Of a stretch of 64,000 nucleotides of DNA, positions 45,367 through 56,985 are shown in pieces; position 1 is the stretch's first letter; every line of letters begins with the position of its first letter. The notes beneath the pieces are model-generated. The model saw only the letters and a program-made list of their open reading frames with translations. It ran no database searches and was not told the DNA's origin. The translations under genes were made by a program, and so were the position numbers. Source of the stretch: JAGVSR01 sp963786675 (GTDB taxonomy: Bacteria; Pseudomonadota; Alphaproteobacteria; Rhizobiales; Hyphomicrobiaceae); assembly GCA_963786675.1 (NCBI GenBank), contig CAWAZY010000001.1, forward strand, positions 248,001 to 312,000, in the 5' to 3' direction.

Positions 45367-45544
45367 CGCGATTTTCTCCTCCCGGGCGGATGGACCGCCC
45401 CTCGAACACCGGGTTGCCTTTAGGCGGCAACCTCTTGGTTGGTAATGGCAAGTCTATGTAAAACCGGCGCGGAGGTGAACACCTGTCTTCCATGTGCGGA
45501 TAAACGCCCCGCAAATTGGACTGCAGACGAATGTCGGAAAGCGG

Positions 45545-45955
<411 letters not shown>

Positions 45956-46012
45956 ACAATGACATAAGGTGACTGCGGGACGATCCGTCAAGCACCACTT
46001 CGCCCGGGTCCG

Positions 46013-46228
46013 TCACGCCTTGCTGATACTGGCGGCATGATAAACGGGCCGGTAGCGCCGCGCGCTGATCGTGATGCGCTCGCCAATCGGCGGCTGGGCC
46101 TGACCCTGAACGACAATAATCACCGACAGACCGCTGTCGGTCACCAACTCACCGAACGCTCCGCTCCATGAGCGAATGACCCCGGTAAAGATTTGGGTTC
46201 CCGGCTCGAAGAGATCGAGATCCCCCAT
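46013..46228 (-). CDS. Small protein of unknown function
   Basis: A 71-residue soluble protein. ATG 46228 has GGAG nine bases upstream and starts MGDLDLFEPGTQIFTGVIRS; the frame runs on to 46285 but that part is unlikely. The sequence is rich in beta-type residues (TGVIRSWSGAFGELVTDSG, then VIIVVQGQ and ERITISARRY), vaguely like a small OB or cold-shock-type barrel, but I cannot assign a family. It lies between rnpB and the amidase gene on the same strand. Confidence 0.65.
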   Translation of the reverse strand: MGDLDLFEPGTQIFTGVIRSWSGAFGELVTDSGLSVIIVVQGQAQPPIGERITISARRYRPVYHAASISKA

Positions 46229-46347
46229 GAAGGTGCTCCGGTTGTTGGTTCGAAGCCGGCAACGCGCCGGTCGAGACGCAGGCACTTAGGTCAACGTCGC
46301 GGAGAATAGCGTTATTCCGCCAACTTTCGACAGGGGTATGGCAACCC

Positions 46348-47133
46348 TCATCCCACGGGCGGCGCGGGAAGGGCATCCACAAGCCGGACGAGGGTCGCCA
46401 TGGTCGAGGCGTCAAGGCGGCTATCTACCCGGGCGGGACGGAAATGCAGCTGGAAGGCCCGCAGCACGAACGCCATGTCCTGATCGATCGGGCCTTCGGG
46501 CTCAATGCCATAGCCGAACCGGGCGAGCAGCCGCCGGGCCTCTTGCACGGCCGGCGCGTCGTCGCCCAGGCCAAGCCCTGGATCTCGATCGTCGACCGGC
46601 TCGGGCGGCAGCCAATATCCGACACCGTTTGCGGCAAGCCCCGCCCAGTCGAATTTCTCGCCGGGATCGATCTTGCGCGCTGGCGCCACGTCGGAATGGG
46701 CCAGCACCCGCTCGGGCGCAATGTCATGCCGGGCGAGGATGTCCTGACACAGGGCCGTGACGGCCGCCATCTGATGTTCGGGAAAATCCGGATAGCCCAG
46801 CGCATGGCCCGGGTTCTGGATTTCGATCCCGATCGAGCACGAATTGATATCCGTCTCGCCGTGCCACGAGGAGGCACCGGCATGCCATGCACGATGCGCT
46901 TCAGCGACCATCTGCACGATCCGTCCGTCCACATCGACGACGTAGTGGCATGACACCTTGCAGTCCGGCCGGGACAATACATCGATCGCCCGCTCGACGG
47001 TCTCCAGCCCCGTGTAGTGCAGGATCAGAATTGTGGGTGTCAGATTGCGGAACCGCGCCTCGATGTTGGGCGAGGGAACAAGGTCTGAGACCAGAACGCT
47101 ATCTGGTTGCGATAGCAGCGCCACGCCGGTCAT
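46348..47133 (-). CDS. N-acetylmuramoyl-L-alanine amidase (AmiD type)
   Basis: A 261-residue zinc amidase. The Amidase_2 domain spans residues 15-170 with zinc ligands His39 (ILHYTG), His146 and Asp156 (AHSDVAPARKIDPG), followed by the characteristic K-x-DW region. Residues 190-255 form a peptidoglycan-binding domain (VQEARRLLARFGYGIE, AFQLHFRPARVDG-like). It cleaves the amide between MurNAc and the stem peptide in turnover or recycling. No signal peptide is obvious. Its ATG overlaps the stop of the upstream J-protein gene by four bases. Confidence 0.92.
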   Translation of the reverse strand: MTGVALLSQPDSVLVSDLVPSPNIEARFRNLTPTILILHYTGLETVERAIDVLSRPDCKVSCHYVVDVDGRIVQMVAEAHRAWHAGASSWHGETDINSCSIGIEIQNPGHALGYPDFPEHQMAAVTALCQDILARHDIAPERVLAHSDVAPARKIDPGEKFDWAGLAANGVGYWLPPEPVDDRDPGLGLGDDAPAVQEARRLLARFGYGIEPEGPIDQDMAFVLRAFQLHFRPARVDSRLDASTMATLVRLVDALPAPPVG

Positions 47134-47786
47134 GCCTTGCCCCCAAATCCGCGCTCCTTGGCGATCGTCTCATAGGCCGCGTTGATGTGCGCCAGCTTGA
47201 CCGTTGCGGCTTTGACGACGGCCGCCGGTGCGCCCTCGGCGATCAGCCGGTCGGGGTGCGTTGTCTGCACGAGTTTGCGGTAGTGGGCACGAATTTCGCG
47301 CTCCGTCGCGTCGTGAGGCAGATCGAGAATGGTATACGGGCTGTCGGGATCGTCGACGAACGCCGCGCGGATGCAGCGGAATTCCGCGTCCGAATAGCCA
47401 AACCGGCAGGCCACGGCCTTCAGGACATGATCTTCGGCGGGATGCAACACACCATCGGCACAGGCGATGTACATCAGGCATTCGAATACGCGCCGCTTGG
47501 TGACGGGATCATTCTTCAGCATCTCGCCAATGCTGTCCGCATAGATTTCGTAGCCCGCCACATCCTGCTTGGCCTGATCATAGACCGTGCGCACCCGCTC
47601 GCGATCATCCGGTTCGATTTCCAGAAACTGTTCGAACGCATGTGCTTCGACCGACACGGCTACGCCGTCCGCCGCCGCCATCTTGGCCGCCAACACCACG
47701 AAGGCACCGGTGAAGGCCGTCGATTGTGTCCGGCTGCGGCGGCGGAGAATTCGATAAGCTTTGAGGCGGCGGGCGACGCGCGACAA
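47130..47786 (-). CDS. DjlA-like protein: TerB domain plus C-terminal J domain
   Basis: About 218 residues. The middle (residues 25-150) is a TerB-like helical domain with the repeated acidic pattern AAKMAAADGVAV and MYIACADGVLHPAEDHVL; the C-terminal 65 residues are a J domain with the HPD motif (TTHPDRL) that stimulates DnaK-type chaperones. DjlA itself has an N-terminal membrane helix, which I do not see here. The start is uncertain: a TTG at 47786 gives the longest frame, without a clear ribosome site. Translation is coupled to the amidase. Confidence 0.85.
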   Translation of the reverse strand: MSRVARRLKAYRILRRRSRTQSTAFTGAFVVLAAKMAAADGVAVSVEAHAFEQFLEIEPDDRERVRTVYDQAKQDVAGYEIYADSIGEMLKNDPVTKRRVFECLMYIACADGVLHPAEDHVLKAVACRFGYSDAEFRCIRAAFVDDPDSPYTILDLPHDATEREIRAHYRKLVQTTHPDRLIAEGAPAAVVKAATVKLAHINAAYETIAKERGFGGKA

Positions 47787-48038
47787 GAAACTGCGGGCAC
47801 GATCCCGGCGCGGCCTCTCGAGAGTTTCCAGAAATGATGGGTTCGGACATGTAGCAGCACTATCCGCATTCGAGCGGCGAGAGAAGGACGGCCGGGTCAG
47901 GCCAGGAGCGGCAGTGCCGGGTGACCTTGGTATTTTAGCCCATGGAGCGGCCGATTGGCGAGAGCCACGGATTGACGCGTTTGGCCCGTGCGGTTAGCTC
48001 CTGGATGGGAGGGTCGCCGCACGTGGATTGGGAACGGA

Positions 48039-51000
48039 ATGACACGCCGGACTGAGGGCCGTTGGGATTTTTTCATCGACCGGGGCGGAACGTTCACCGA
48101 TGTTGTGGCGGCCGGGCCATCGGGCGAGATCAATGTCCGCAAGGTCCTCTCCGTCAATCCCGGGGCCTACGACGACGCCGCTTTGCATGCCATCCGGGGC
48201 GTGCTCGGCATTGCGCCTGGCCATCCGATCCCGCCCGATCGCATCGGCACCGTTCGCATGGGCACCACGGTCGCCACCAACGCCCTGCTCGAACGCAAAG
48301 GTGCGCCGACCGCCCTCGTGATCACCAAGGGATTTGGCGACGCTCTCGAAATCGGCACACAGGCCCGGCCGGACATCTTCGCCAAGGCCGTTGTCAAGCC
48401 ATCCATGTTGTACGCGCGCGTCGTGGAAGCCACCGAGCGCGTCCGCGCCGACGGTACTGTCGAAACACCCCTGGATGCCGCCGCGCTGCGCACCGATCTT
48501 GCCGCGGCGCGCGCGGCCGGCATCACATCGCTCGCCATCGTTTTCATGCATGCCTGGGCGCATCCCGCACACGAACAGCAGGCCGCCGTCATCGCACGGG
48601 AGGCCGGGTTTGATCATGTTTCGGTCAGTCACGAAGTTGCGCCACTGATCAAGCTGGTATGGCGCGGCGACACGACGGTCGCCGATGCCTATTTGTCGCC
48701 TGTTCTGGGCGCTTATGTGGACCGCATGGGCGCCGCACTCGGTGCCGGCAATCCTTCCAACACCGAGGACGGCGGCACCGAACGGCTCCTATTCATGGCG
48801 TCGTCCGGCGGCCTCACGCCCGCCCATGCCTTTCGTGGCCGCGACGCCATTCTGTCGGGACCGGCCGGCGGCATCGTCGCCATGGCCGAAACGGCGCAAC
48901 AGGCGGGCTTCACACGTGTCATCGGTTTCGACATGGGCGGCACGTCGACGGACGTGTCGCACTTCGCCGGCGACTATGACCGCACATTCGAAACGGAAGT
49001 GGCTGGTGTCCGCCTCCGGGTGCCGATGCTGGACATCCACACTGTCGCCGCGGGCGGCGGTTCCGTCATCCGCTTCGACGGCGGGCGCTTGACCGTTGGG
49101 CCTGAAAGTGCCGGTTCCGATCCCGGGCCGCTGTGCTACCGCAAGGGCGGCCCGTTGACGCTCACCGACGCCAATATCATGGTCGGCAAGCTTGATCCCC
49201 AGCACTTCCCAGCCATCTTCGGGCCGCGGGGTAACGAGCCGCCCGACGCGGAAGCCGTGCGCGCGGCCTTTGAGACATTGGCAGCCGATATCGGGGACGG
49301 CCGCAAGGCCTACGAGGTCGCGGATGGCGCCCTTCGCGTCGGCGTGGATAAAATGGCCGCCGCAATCCGCCGAATTTCCATCGAACGCGGACATGATGTC
49401 ACAAATTACGCGCTCCAGTGTTTCGGGTCCGCTGGAGGGCAGCACGCCTGCTTGATTGCCGAGGCGCTTGGAATGCACACGGTCATCGTGCATCCGCTCT
49501 CGGGCGTGCTGTCCGCCTGGGGCATGGCGCTGGCGCCACTTCGCGCCAGCCGCGAACAATCGCTCGAGTGGGCCTTTCACGACGATCACCTGCGCGACGT
49601 AGAGGAGCTTGCTTTCGACCTTGGCAATGCGGTGACCGAGGACCTTCTCGACCAAGGCGTGCCGCACGACGACATCGCCCTGCGCACGTTTCTGCACCTG
49701 CGCTACGACGGCACCGATACGGCGCTGCCTGTTGAACTGGCCGAACCCCGCCTGATGCGCACCGATTTCGAGACCATGCACCGCCAGCGCTTCGGCTTCA
49801 CATCTCCGGATAAGGCGCTGCGGATTGCGCATATCGAGGTCGAAGCGACGGGCGGCGCGGCACAGAGCGGGGCCATGCCGCCCTTCGGCCAATCCGAGCA
49901 TCAGGCCCTGGCGAAACCTCTTCCGCCGCGACGGTTCTACGCCCAGGGCCAATGGCACGACGCACAGGTGGTGCAGCGATCGGATCTCTCACCCCAAGCA
50001 CCAATCATGGGACCGGCTGTTATTCTCGAACCCCACCAGACGGTGATCGTCGAACGGGGCTGGACCGCGCGGCTGACCGAACACCGCGATCTTATTCTGG
50101 AACGCCCGGCCGATGCGGTCCGCTCAGACACCGCGACAGACGCAACGCGACCTGACCCGGTTCTGCTGGAGGTCTTCAACAACAAATTCATGGGGATCGC
50201 CGAGGATATGGGCGAAGCCCTGCGGCGGACCGCGCGCTCGGTCAACATCAAGGAGCGGCTCGACTTCAGCTGCGCGATCTTCGACCGGGGCGGGCAGCTT
50301 GTCGCCAACGCGCCGCATGTGCCCGTCCACCTCGGCAGCATGGACAGTGCCGTGGAAGCGGTACGCGCCGCCTTCGGTGACCAAATGAAGCCCGGCGACA
50401 GCTTCCTGCTCAATGCCCCTTACGCGGGTGGCACCCACCTACCCGACATCACGGTGGTGACGCCGGTCTTCATCGGCCAACGGAGACAGACCCTCAGAGC
50501 ATCTGTTCTTCGTGGCGAGCCGCGGTCACCACGCCGACATCGGTGGTCTGCAACCGGGCTCCATGAGCCCCGCTGCCCGCACGGTCGATGAGGAAGGCGT
50601 CTTGATCGAACCGCAGCGGCTCGTTTCGGCTGGACACTTCCGCGAGCGTGAGATCCTTGAACTCCTGACCACGGCCGCCTACCCAGCGCGCGATCCGCAG
50701 CAGAATATCGCCGACTTGAAAGCGCAGCTTGCCGCCAACATGCGCGGGGCATCCGAACTCCAGTCCTTGTGCGCCAGCGCCGGCATCGAGACCGTCACGC
50801 GCTACATGGGCTTTGTCCTGGACAACGCGGAGGCCGCGATCCGCACATTGCTCACCACGTTGAAAGGCGGCACCTTTCGGGTCGAGACCGATCAGGGGAC
50901 CGCCGTCGAGGTCGCGGTCCGTGTCGATGCGGCCGCGCGCAGTGCCGTGATCGATTTTACCGGCACCTCCGCGCAGCAGCCCACGAGCTTCAATGCACCG

Positions 51001-51690
51001 GCCCCCGTCACGCGCGCCGCCGTGCTTTATGTCTTCCGGGTTCTGGCGGCCGCACCCATTCCCCTCAATGCCGGCTGTCTGCGGCCGCTGCAGATCATCA
51101 TTCCAGACGGCAGCATGCTGGCACCGCGCTATCCCGCGGCGGTCGTTGCCGGCAACACCGAGACGAGCCAGATCGTGACGAATGCGCTGTTCGCGGCGCT
51201 CGGACAGATGGCGTCTTCGCAAGGGACGATGAACAATCTGACCTTTGGCGATGCCCGCGCGCAGTACTACGAAACGATTGCATCAGGCAGCCCCGCCGGT
51301 CCGGATTTTCACGGCGCACCTGGCGTGCATGCCCACATGACCAACACGCGCATGACCGATCCGGAAATCCTGGAGCTGCGCTATCCGGTCTTGCTCGAAA
51401 CATTTGCCATCCGGCGCGGCTCCGGCGGTCGCGGCAAATTTTGCAGCGGCGACGGCACACGCCGCGTCATCCGCTTCCTGGCACCGCAGCATGTGTCGAT
51501 CCTGTCGGGTTACCGGCGCGTGCGCCCGTTCGGTCTACAGGGCGGGGGCCTGGGCGAAATGGGCCGCAACGAAATCCATCGCGCATCGGGCAACATTGAA
51601 GACCTCGGCGGCTGCGGGGAAACGGATGTTGAACCCGGCGATCAAATCCTGATCGATACGCCCACCGGTGGCGGGTTCGGCACGCCCTGA
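48039..51690 (+). CDS. 5-oxoprolinase (ATP-hydrolysing), fused HyuA-HyuB type; frame broken once
   Basis: About 1,216 residues if read through. The N-terminal hydantoinase A half (IDRGGTFTDVVA, GTTVATNALLERKG, GFDMGGTSTDVSHF) and the C-terminal hydantoinase B half (FNNKFMGIAEDMGEALRRTA, ASRGHHADIGGLQPGSM, GGGRGKFCSGDGTRR-like region, ending TGGGFGTP) are both complete, as in eukaryotic-type 5-oxoprolinase. The enzyme opens 5-oxoproline to glutamate in the gamma-glutamyl cycle; related hydantoinases cannot be fully excluded. The frame changes near 50478: dropping one base after VFIG gives NGDRPSEHLFFVASRGHHAD. As sequenced, the first frame stops at 50591. Confidence 0.9.
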
Positions 51691-51805
51691 GGCACGGCTC
51701 AACGCTACGGTATTACATAGCGTGCAGCCACGAATTCCAATCGCGTGCGCGCCGCGTGCCCGCGCAGTTTCGTCCCCGGCGCTTGCCGTCAGGATAGAAT
51801 CTGGC

Positions 51806-52696
51806 ATGCTTTGGGAATTGTTCCTCGCTGGGAGACAGGTTTTGCTGGGTTCAACGGCACGCAACAAACGAAACCCACTTTTGGCGGCACTCGTCCTCGC
51901 GCCGTTCATGGCTTCGTTTGCGGCGGCAGAACCATTCACGTTCGAACTCGTGAACCCTGAAGCCGATTTCACCGCCGGCGAAATCACGACGATTTTGTAC
52001 AAGGCCAAAGTTGGCCAGAGCCCCGATCTTTCGGGCCGCGACCTGACCTATCTCGATTTGTCCGACCTTGACTTCAAAGGCGCCCGGCTGGCGCGCACCG
52101 ATCTGTACGGCACGGATTTTACAGGTGCGAAGTTGACGGGATCAGACCTCTCTGGTTCACGCCTCGACCGCGCGGTTTTGATCCGTGCCGATCTTTCCGG
52201 CGCCAATCTGGAGGGCGCGACGATCTACCGGCCAACCGTTTATGCCGACCTCAACAGCAATTTGAGCGATGCGCCGCGTTTTGCCGGTGCGCGCATGAAG
52301 GGCATCAAAGTGCAGGCGGACTTGTCCGGCGCGGATTTTCGCGGCGCGGACCTGACGGAGGCCGATTTTCATCCCCTGGAAGACAGGCCCGGCGAGGGCA
52401 CGCTGGTGACACTGCGCAAGAACGTCGTCAAGTCGTGCGACTTTTCCGGCGCGAACCTCACGCGGGCTAACTTTTCGGAAGCCGTGCTGACGTTCTCGCG
52501 GATGACAGGCGCGAACCTGTCAGGCGCCAACTTCGCCGAAGCCGACCTGACGAAGGTGGAATTCCAAGGCGCTGATCTTACCGGAGCCGACATGACAGGC
52601 GCGGACGTGTATGGCGCGAATTTTGTCGGCGCCATCGGCGTCGACACCATCATCGGGCTCGACAGCGCGGTCAATCTGGACAAGGCGACACGCTGA
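51806..52696 (+). CDS. Secreted pentapeptide-repeat protein
   Basis: A 296-residue protein with a signal peptide (LLAALVLAPFMASFAAAE) and then about 35 pentapeptide repeats of the A(D/N)LxG form, for example LSGANLEGATIY, GADFRGADLTEADF, GANLSGANFAEADL and GADLTGADMTGADVYGANF. These fold into right-handed quadrilateral beta-helices; the role in the periplasm is unknown. Either ATG 51806 (AGGA upstream) or TTG 51842, preceded by GGAGACAGG and giving a more standard signal peptide, could be the start. It is convergent with glcF. Confidence 0.88.
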   Translation: MLWELFLAGRQVLLGSTARNKRNPLLAALVLAPFMASFAAAEPFTFELVNPEADFTAGEITTILYKAKVGQSPDLSGRDLTYLDLSDLDFKGARLARTDLYGTDFTGAKLTGSDLSGSRLDRAVLIRADLSGANLEGATIYRPTVYADLNSNLSDAPRFAGARMKGIKVQADLSGADFRGADLTEADFHPLEDRPGEGTLVTLRKNVVKSCDFSGANLTRANFSEAVLTFSRMTGANLSGANFAEADLTKVEFQGADLTGADMTGADVYGANFVGAIGVDTIIGLDSAVNLDKATR

Positions 52697-52727
52697 CGTG
52701 CCGGCCGCACGCGTCAGATGGTGAGCA

Positions 52728-54095
52728 TTAGGCGTCGATATAGTCCTGAGGGACACGGCTACGGGGCTGTGGGACGTCGGTGACGAATTTCGCAAGACCT
52801 TCGAGACCTGCCGGCACCGGACCCCCATAGGCCCAATCCAGCAATTCCACCGTGTGCGCGACGGGAATCGTCATACCACCCGCGAGTTGCGTGATGCAGC
52901 CGATATTTCCAGCCGCCACGACATCGGGCCGGGTCGATTTGATATGTGCCACCTTGCGATCGCGTAACTGGGTCGCGATCGTGGGTTGCAGAATGTTGTA
53001 CGTGCCCGCCGATCCGCAGCAGATGTGGCCTTCCGGAACATCGACGACACTGTACCCGGCCTGACTGAGAAGGGCGCGCGGTTCGTCGGTAATGCCCTGT
53101 CCATGCTGAAGCGAGCAGGCCGAGTGATAGGCCACCTTGATTGACGACCACCGCACAGGTGCGCCGATGCCCGTACTGGCGACAAACTCGCTGACATCTT
53201 GCGCCAGGGCCGCAATCGTCGCGGCCTTCTCCGCGTAGTCGGGGTCGTCCTTCAAAACGTGGCCGTAGTCCTTCACCATCGTGCCGCAGCCCGAGGCGTT
53301 GACGAGGATGGCGTCGATGGGCCCCTTGCCGATCTCCTTCATCCAGGCATCGATGTTGCGGCGTACCTGGGCCTTGGACTCGTCCTCGCGCCCCAGATGA
53401 TGCACCAGTGCGCCACAGCACCCCGATCCAGGGGCGACCACCACGTCCACACCCCGCCGCGCGAGCAGCCGGATGGTCGCGTCATTGATCGATGGGCGCA
53501 GAACCTGTTGGGCGCACCCCGCCAGAAGGATGACGCGGGCGCGCCGTTCCGCCTTTGTCGCCGCTGTCCCCGGACCGGAAAAGCGCCCTGCGCGTGGCAG
53601 CACCGGCGGCGCCATATCGATCATGTTTGCCAGTTCGGGCAAACCGAAGCGGCGCATGAGGCCGCGAAACGGGCGCGCCAGCGGGGCGGCGCGCAACGCC
53701 CAGCGGAAGCGGCGCGGATAGGGAACGACACGGGCCAGGAGCGAACGGAGCATGCGCGACTTTGCTGGCCGCGTCCCGCGCTCTTCGATCACAACGCGGG
53801 CATGGTCGACCAAATGCATGTAATCGACGCCGGACGGGCACGTTGTCATGCACGACAGGCAGGACAGACAGCGATCAACGTGCCGTTGCACCTCGTCACT
53901 CGGGTCGCGGCCATTTTCGAACATATCCTTCATCAGATAAATTCGGCCGCGCGGGCTGTCGCGTTCGTCACCCAGCACCACGTAAGTGGAACAGACCGCT
54001 GTACACAGGCCGCAGTGCACGCAGCGGCGCAGGATCTTATCCGCCTCGGCGAGACGTGGATCCTTCAGCTGCTCAGCGGTGAAATTCGTCTGCAT
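52728..54095 (-). CDS. glcF: Glycolate oxidase iron-sulfur subunit GlcF
   Basis: A 455-residue electron-transfer subunit. Two 4Fe-4S motifs lie near the N-terminus (CVHCGLCTAVC and CLSCLSCMTTCPSG), and two CCG-type domains follow (SGCCGALVHH; HICCGSAGTYN), as in GlcF and related Fe-S reductases. It passes electrons from GlcDE to the membrane quinone. Third gene of the glcDEF operon, 83 bases after glcE. Confidence 0.95.
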   Translation of the reverse strand: MQTNFTAEQLKDPRLAEADKILRRCVHCGLCTAVCSTYVVLGDERDSPRGRIYLMKDMFENGRDPSDEVQRHVDRCLSCLSCMTTCPSGVDYMHLVDHARVVIEERGTRPAKSRMLRSLLARVVPYPRRFRWALRAAPLARPFRGLMRRFGLPELANMIDMAPPVLPRAGRFSGPGTAATKAERRARVILLAGCAQQVLRPSINDATIRLLARRGVDVVVAPGSGCCGALVHHLGREDESKAQVRRNIDAWMKEIGKGPIDAILVNASGCGTMVKDYGHVLKDDPDYAEKAATIAALAQDVSEFVASTGIGAPVRWSSIKVAYHSACSLQHGQGITDEPRALLSQAGYSVVDVPEGHICCGSAGTYNILQPTIATQLRDRKVAHIKSTRPDVVAAGNIGCITQLAGGMTIPVAHTVELLDWAYGGPVPAGLEGLAKFVTDVPQPRSRVPQDYIDA

Positions 54096-54178
54096 CCTGT
54101 TGTCCTAATGCGCGCCGGATCAAAATGCCGGCTGACCCGCCCGGTCCATCATCGCCTGACCCGCCTCGCGGCAATGCT

Positions 54179-55399
54179 TCACATCGTTGGATACATGCGG
54201 CCGGGGTTGAGAACGCCATGTGGATCGAACGCCTGCTTCAGTCCACGGGCCAGGCGCTCCACACCCGGCGTCTGGGGCTGAAACACCTCGACCTGACGCC
54301 GCACGGCTTCGCTTGCCCGGATCAGTGTCGCGTGCCCGCCCGTGATCGCAACCGCGCGGCGGATATCCGCAGCACCCGCGTCCGCACAGGCGGGAATTTC
54401 AAGCCAGATCAGCCCGCCCGACCAATCGTAGGTCGCATCCACCGGCATATGCCGCCTGAGCCCCGCCACCAGTTCCGCCGCCTTGCTCGGCGATGTCGAC
54501 ACGCGCCAAAGGATACTCTCTCCGGCCGGCAGATGCGCGAGCTTTCTGATGTCGCCCCAGAAAGCCAGCGAGCGCTCCAGATCGAGTTCGATGGGCTTGC
54601 CATAGGCGGAAAGCAAGTCGATCAGCCGCCCTTTGCGGTACAGCACCGACTTCATGAAATTCTCGATCCGGATCGCCGTCACCGGAACGGCCCGCCCCTG
54701 CAGACCGGCCGACGGTAGGCGTTCGGCATGCGCCGCATTGAGATGCACGGTCCCCGAAACCTCGAAGGGGGAGCCCATCGCCTGACACAAAAGCTCGACC
54801 GCCAGATCATCCGGCAGGTTCGGATAGACCAGTGTCAGAATATCGTCAGGTAACGGCGCGACCTTGAACGTCACCTCGGTCATGACAGCGAGTGTGCCCC
54901 AGCTTCCGGTCAGGCCGCGGGCGACGTCATACCCGGTCACGTTCTTCATGACGCGGCCACCTGATTTGAACTGCTCCGCCCGCCCGTTGATACCGCGAAG
55001 TCCGATCAGGTGATCGCGCGCGGAGCCGACCGAAATGCGGCGGGGTCCGGAATTATTGGTGGCGAACACCGAACCAATGGTGTGCAGACCCGGTTGCGTG
55101 CCGAGGGCCAGTCCATAGTCATGCGGTTCGAACGGCAGCATCTGTCCACGCGAACCCAGCTCCACCTCGATTTGCGAAACCGCGGTGCCGGCCCGCGCCG
55201 ACATGACGAGTTCGGTCGGCTCATAGAGCGTGATGCCGCGCAGGCTAGCCGTCGATACGAGGGCGCCGGCCGCGATTGGATGCCCGATCGTGCGCTTGGT
55301 CCCGGCCCCGATGATTTCGAGGGGAACACGGTCGGCGCCAAGCTGGGCGATGATGCTTTTCAGCTCCCAATCCGCCGCGGGTCTCAGGATCTCGTTCAC
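54179..55399 (-). CDS. glcE: Glycolate oxidase FAD-binding subunit GlcE
   Basis: A 406-residue PCMH-type FAD protein shorter than GlcD, as usual. The FAD region reads EIIGAGTKRTIGHP, ARAGTAVSQIEVELGSRGQMLPFEP, and GGRVMKNVTGYDVARGLTGSWG; the C-terminus ends FDPHGVLNPGRMYP. The start codon is GTG 55399, with AGGA about 11 bases upstream. It lies 16 bases after glcD. Confidence 0.95.
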   Translation of the reverse strand: MNEILRPAADWELKSIIAQLGADRVPLEIIGAGTKRTIGHPIAAGALVSTASLRGITLYEPTELVMSARAGTAVSQIEVELGSRGQMLPFEPHDYGLALGTQPGLHTIGSVFATNNSGPRRISVGSARDHLIGLRGINGRAEQFKSGGRVMKNVTGYDVARGLTGSWGTLAVMTEVTFKVAPLPDDILTLVYPNLPDDLAVELLCQAMGSPFEVSGTVHLNAAHAERLPSAGLQGRAVPVTAIRIENFMKSVLYRKGRLIDLLSAYGKPIELDLERSLAFWGDIRKLAHLPAGESILWRVSTSPSKAAELVAGLRRHMPVDATYDWSGGLIWLEIPACADAGAADIRRAVAITGGHATLIRASEAVRRQVEVFQPQTPGVERLARGLKQAFDPHGVLNPGRMYPTM

Positions 55400-55415
55400 G
55401 CCGTTTGCTTTCCTG

Positions 55416-56921
55416 TCACGCGGCCTTGGGATGGTCTGCCGGGCCTGGACCGCCGGCGGGTGCGGTCTCCACCGGGACCAGCGAAACGGCGTCGGGACGC
55501 CCGTCGAGCGGGAATACCTTGGCGGGATTCAGCAGCCATGCCGGATCGAAGATCGACTTGATGCGCATCTGCTGAATCAGGTCGATGTCGGAGAACTGCA
55601 CCCGCATCAGATCGCGCTTCTCGATGCCAACGCCATGCTCGCCGGTCAAGCAACCTCCGACGGAAACACACAGCCGCAGAATGTCGGCCCCCGCCTCCTC
55701 GGCCCGCTCGGCCTGCCGGGCGTCGTTGGCATCGTACATGATGAGCGGATGAAGATTGCCGTCCCCGGCATGGAAAACGTTGGCAACCGCCAGTCCGTAC
55801 CGGCGGCAGATCGCGGCGATCTCGTCGAGCACGTGGGTCAATTGCGACAGCGGGATCGTGCCATCCATGCACAGATAGTCGGCTTTGCGCCCGATCGCCC
55901 CGAACGCTGCTTTGCGCCCTTTCCAGATCTTGGCGCTCTGCGCCTCGTCGGCGCTGATCACAACCGAACTGGGATGTAGCTCTTCCGCAAGCCCGGCGAT
56001 ATAGCCGAGGCGGTCCATGATCTCCTCGTCCGAACCCTCGACCTCGACGATCAGGAGCGCTTCGACATCGAGCGGATATCCGGCCTTTGCAAACGCTTCA
56101 CAAACTTCAATCGCTGGCCGGTCCATGAACTCGATGGCGACGGGAACAATGCCCGATGCGATAATGCGCGCCACGCAGATGCTGGCCTTGGCCGTCGATT
56201 CGAAACCCAAGAGCATGGGGCGTGCGCCCTCCGCCTGCCGGATAATGCGCACTGTCGCTTCGGTCACGATGCCAAGCTGTCCCTCTGATCCGATGATGAG
56301 GCCGAGCAGGTCGTAGCCCTCAGCATCCAGATGCGGCCCGCCGATTTCGACGACGGAACCGTCCATCAGAACAACCGTCATGCCCAGAATATTATTAGTC
56401 GTCACCCCGTACTTGAGGCAGTGCGCGCCACCGGAATTCATGGCGATGTTTCCGGCCAGCGTGCAGGCAAGCTGGCTCGACGGGTCGGGTGCGTAGAAAA
56501 ATCCGCCAACACCGGCAGCCGCGGATATGGCCAGATTGGTGATGCCGGTTTGCACGCGGGCGAACCGAGCTGCGGTGTCGATTTCAAGCACACGGTTCAT
56601 GCGCGATACGCCCACGACGATCGCATCCTCGGCCGGCAGCGCGCCGCCACACAACGACGTACCGGCACCGCGCGGGATCACTTTGATACCGGCGCGGTTG
56701 CAGTACGAGAGGACTTCGGCGACCACCTCGGTCGTTTCCGGCAGCACAACGGCCAGCGGCATCCGCTTGTAGGCGGTAAACGCATCCGTTTCGTAGGCGC
56801 GCCGGCCATCCTCGTCCCCGATGACGGCCTGGGCGCCGGCGATTGCGATCAGGTCACGGACGATCTCCTCGCGCCGATCCATGACGCGGCGTTCCGGCGG
56901 GGGCAAAGCGATCGTGGGCAT
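55416..56921 (-). CDS. glcD: Glycolate oxidase catalytic subunit GlcD
   Basis: A 501-residue FAD-dependent 2-hydroxyacid dehydrogenase. PCMH FAD motifs: VIPRGAGTSLCGGALP, GGAHCLKYGVTTNNILG and GSEGQLGIVTEA; the FAD-oxidase C domain follows with NVFHAGDGNLHPLI and GEHGVGIEKRDLM, ending FDPAWLLNPAKVFP. It oxidises glycolate (or D-lactate) to glyoxylate. AGGAG lies 12 bases before ATG 56921. First gene of glcDEF; the LysR gene is divergent, so that regulator probably controls it. Confidence 0.95.
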   Translation of the reverse strand: MPTIALPPPERRVMDRREEIVRDLIAIAGAQAVIGDEDGRRAYETDAFTAYKRMPLAVVLPETTEVVAEVLSYCNRAGIKVIPRGAGTSLCGGALPAEDAIVVGVSRMNRVLEIDTAARFARVQTGITNLAISAAAGVGGFFYAPDPSSQLACTLAGNIAMNSGGAHCLKYGVTTNNILGMTVVLMDGSVVEIGGPHLDAEGYDLLGLIIGSEGQLGIVTEATVRIIRQAEGARPMLLGFESTAKASICVARIIASGIVPVAIEFMDRPAIEVCEAFAKAGYPLDVEALLIVEVEGSDEEIMDRLGYIAGLAEELHPSSVVISADEAQSAKIWKGRKAAFGAIGRKADYLCMDGTIPLSQLTHVLDEIAAICRRYGLAVANVFHAGDGNLHPLIMYDANDARQAERAEEAGADILRLCVSVGGCLTGEHGVGIEKRDLMRVQFSDIDLIQQMRIKSIFDPAWLLNPAKVFPLDGRPDAVSLVPVETAPAGGPGPADHPKAA

Positions 56922-56985
56922 GCGTATCGGCTGCTCCTGAAGATCGGCGAACCTGCGGTCTCAACTTAACGCTACTTCACTGAAA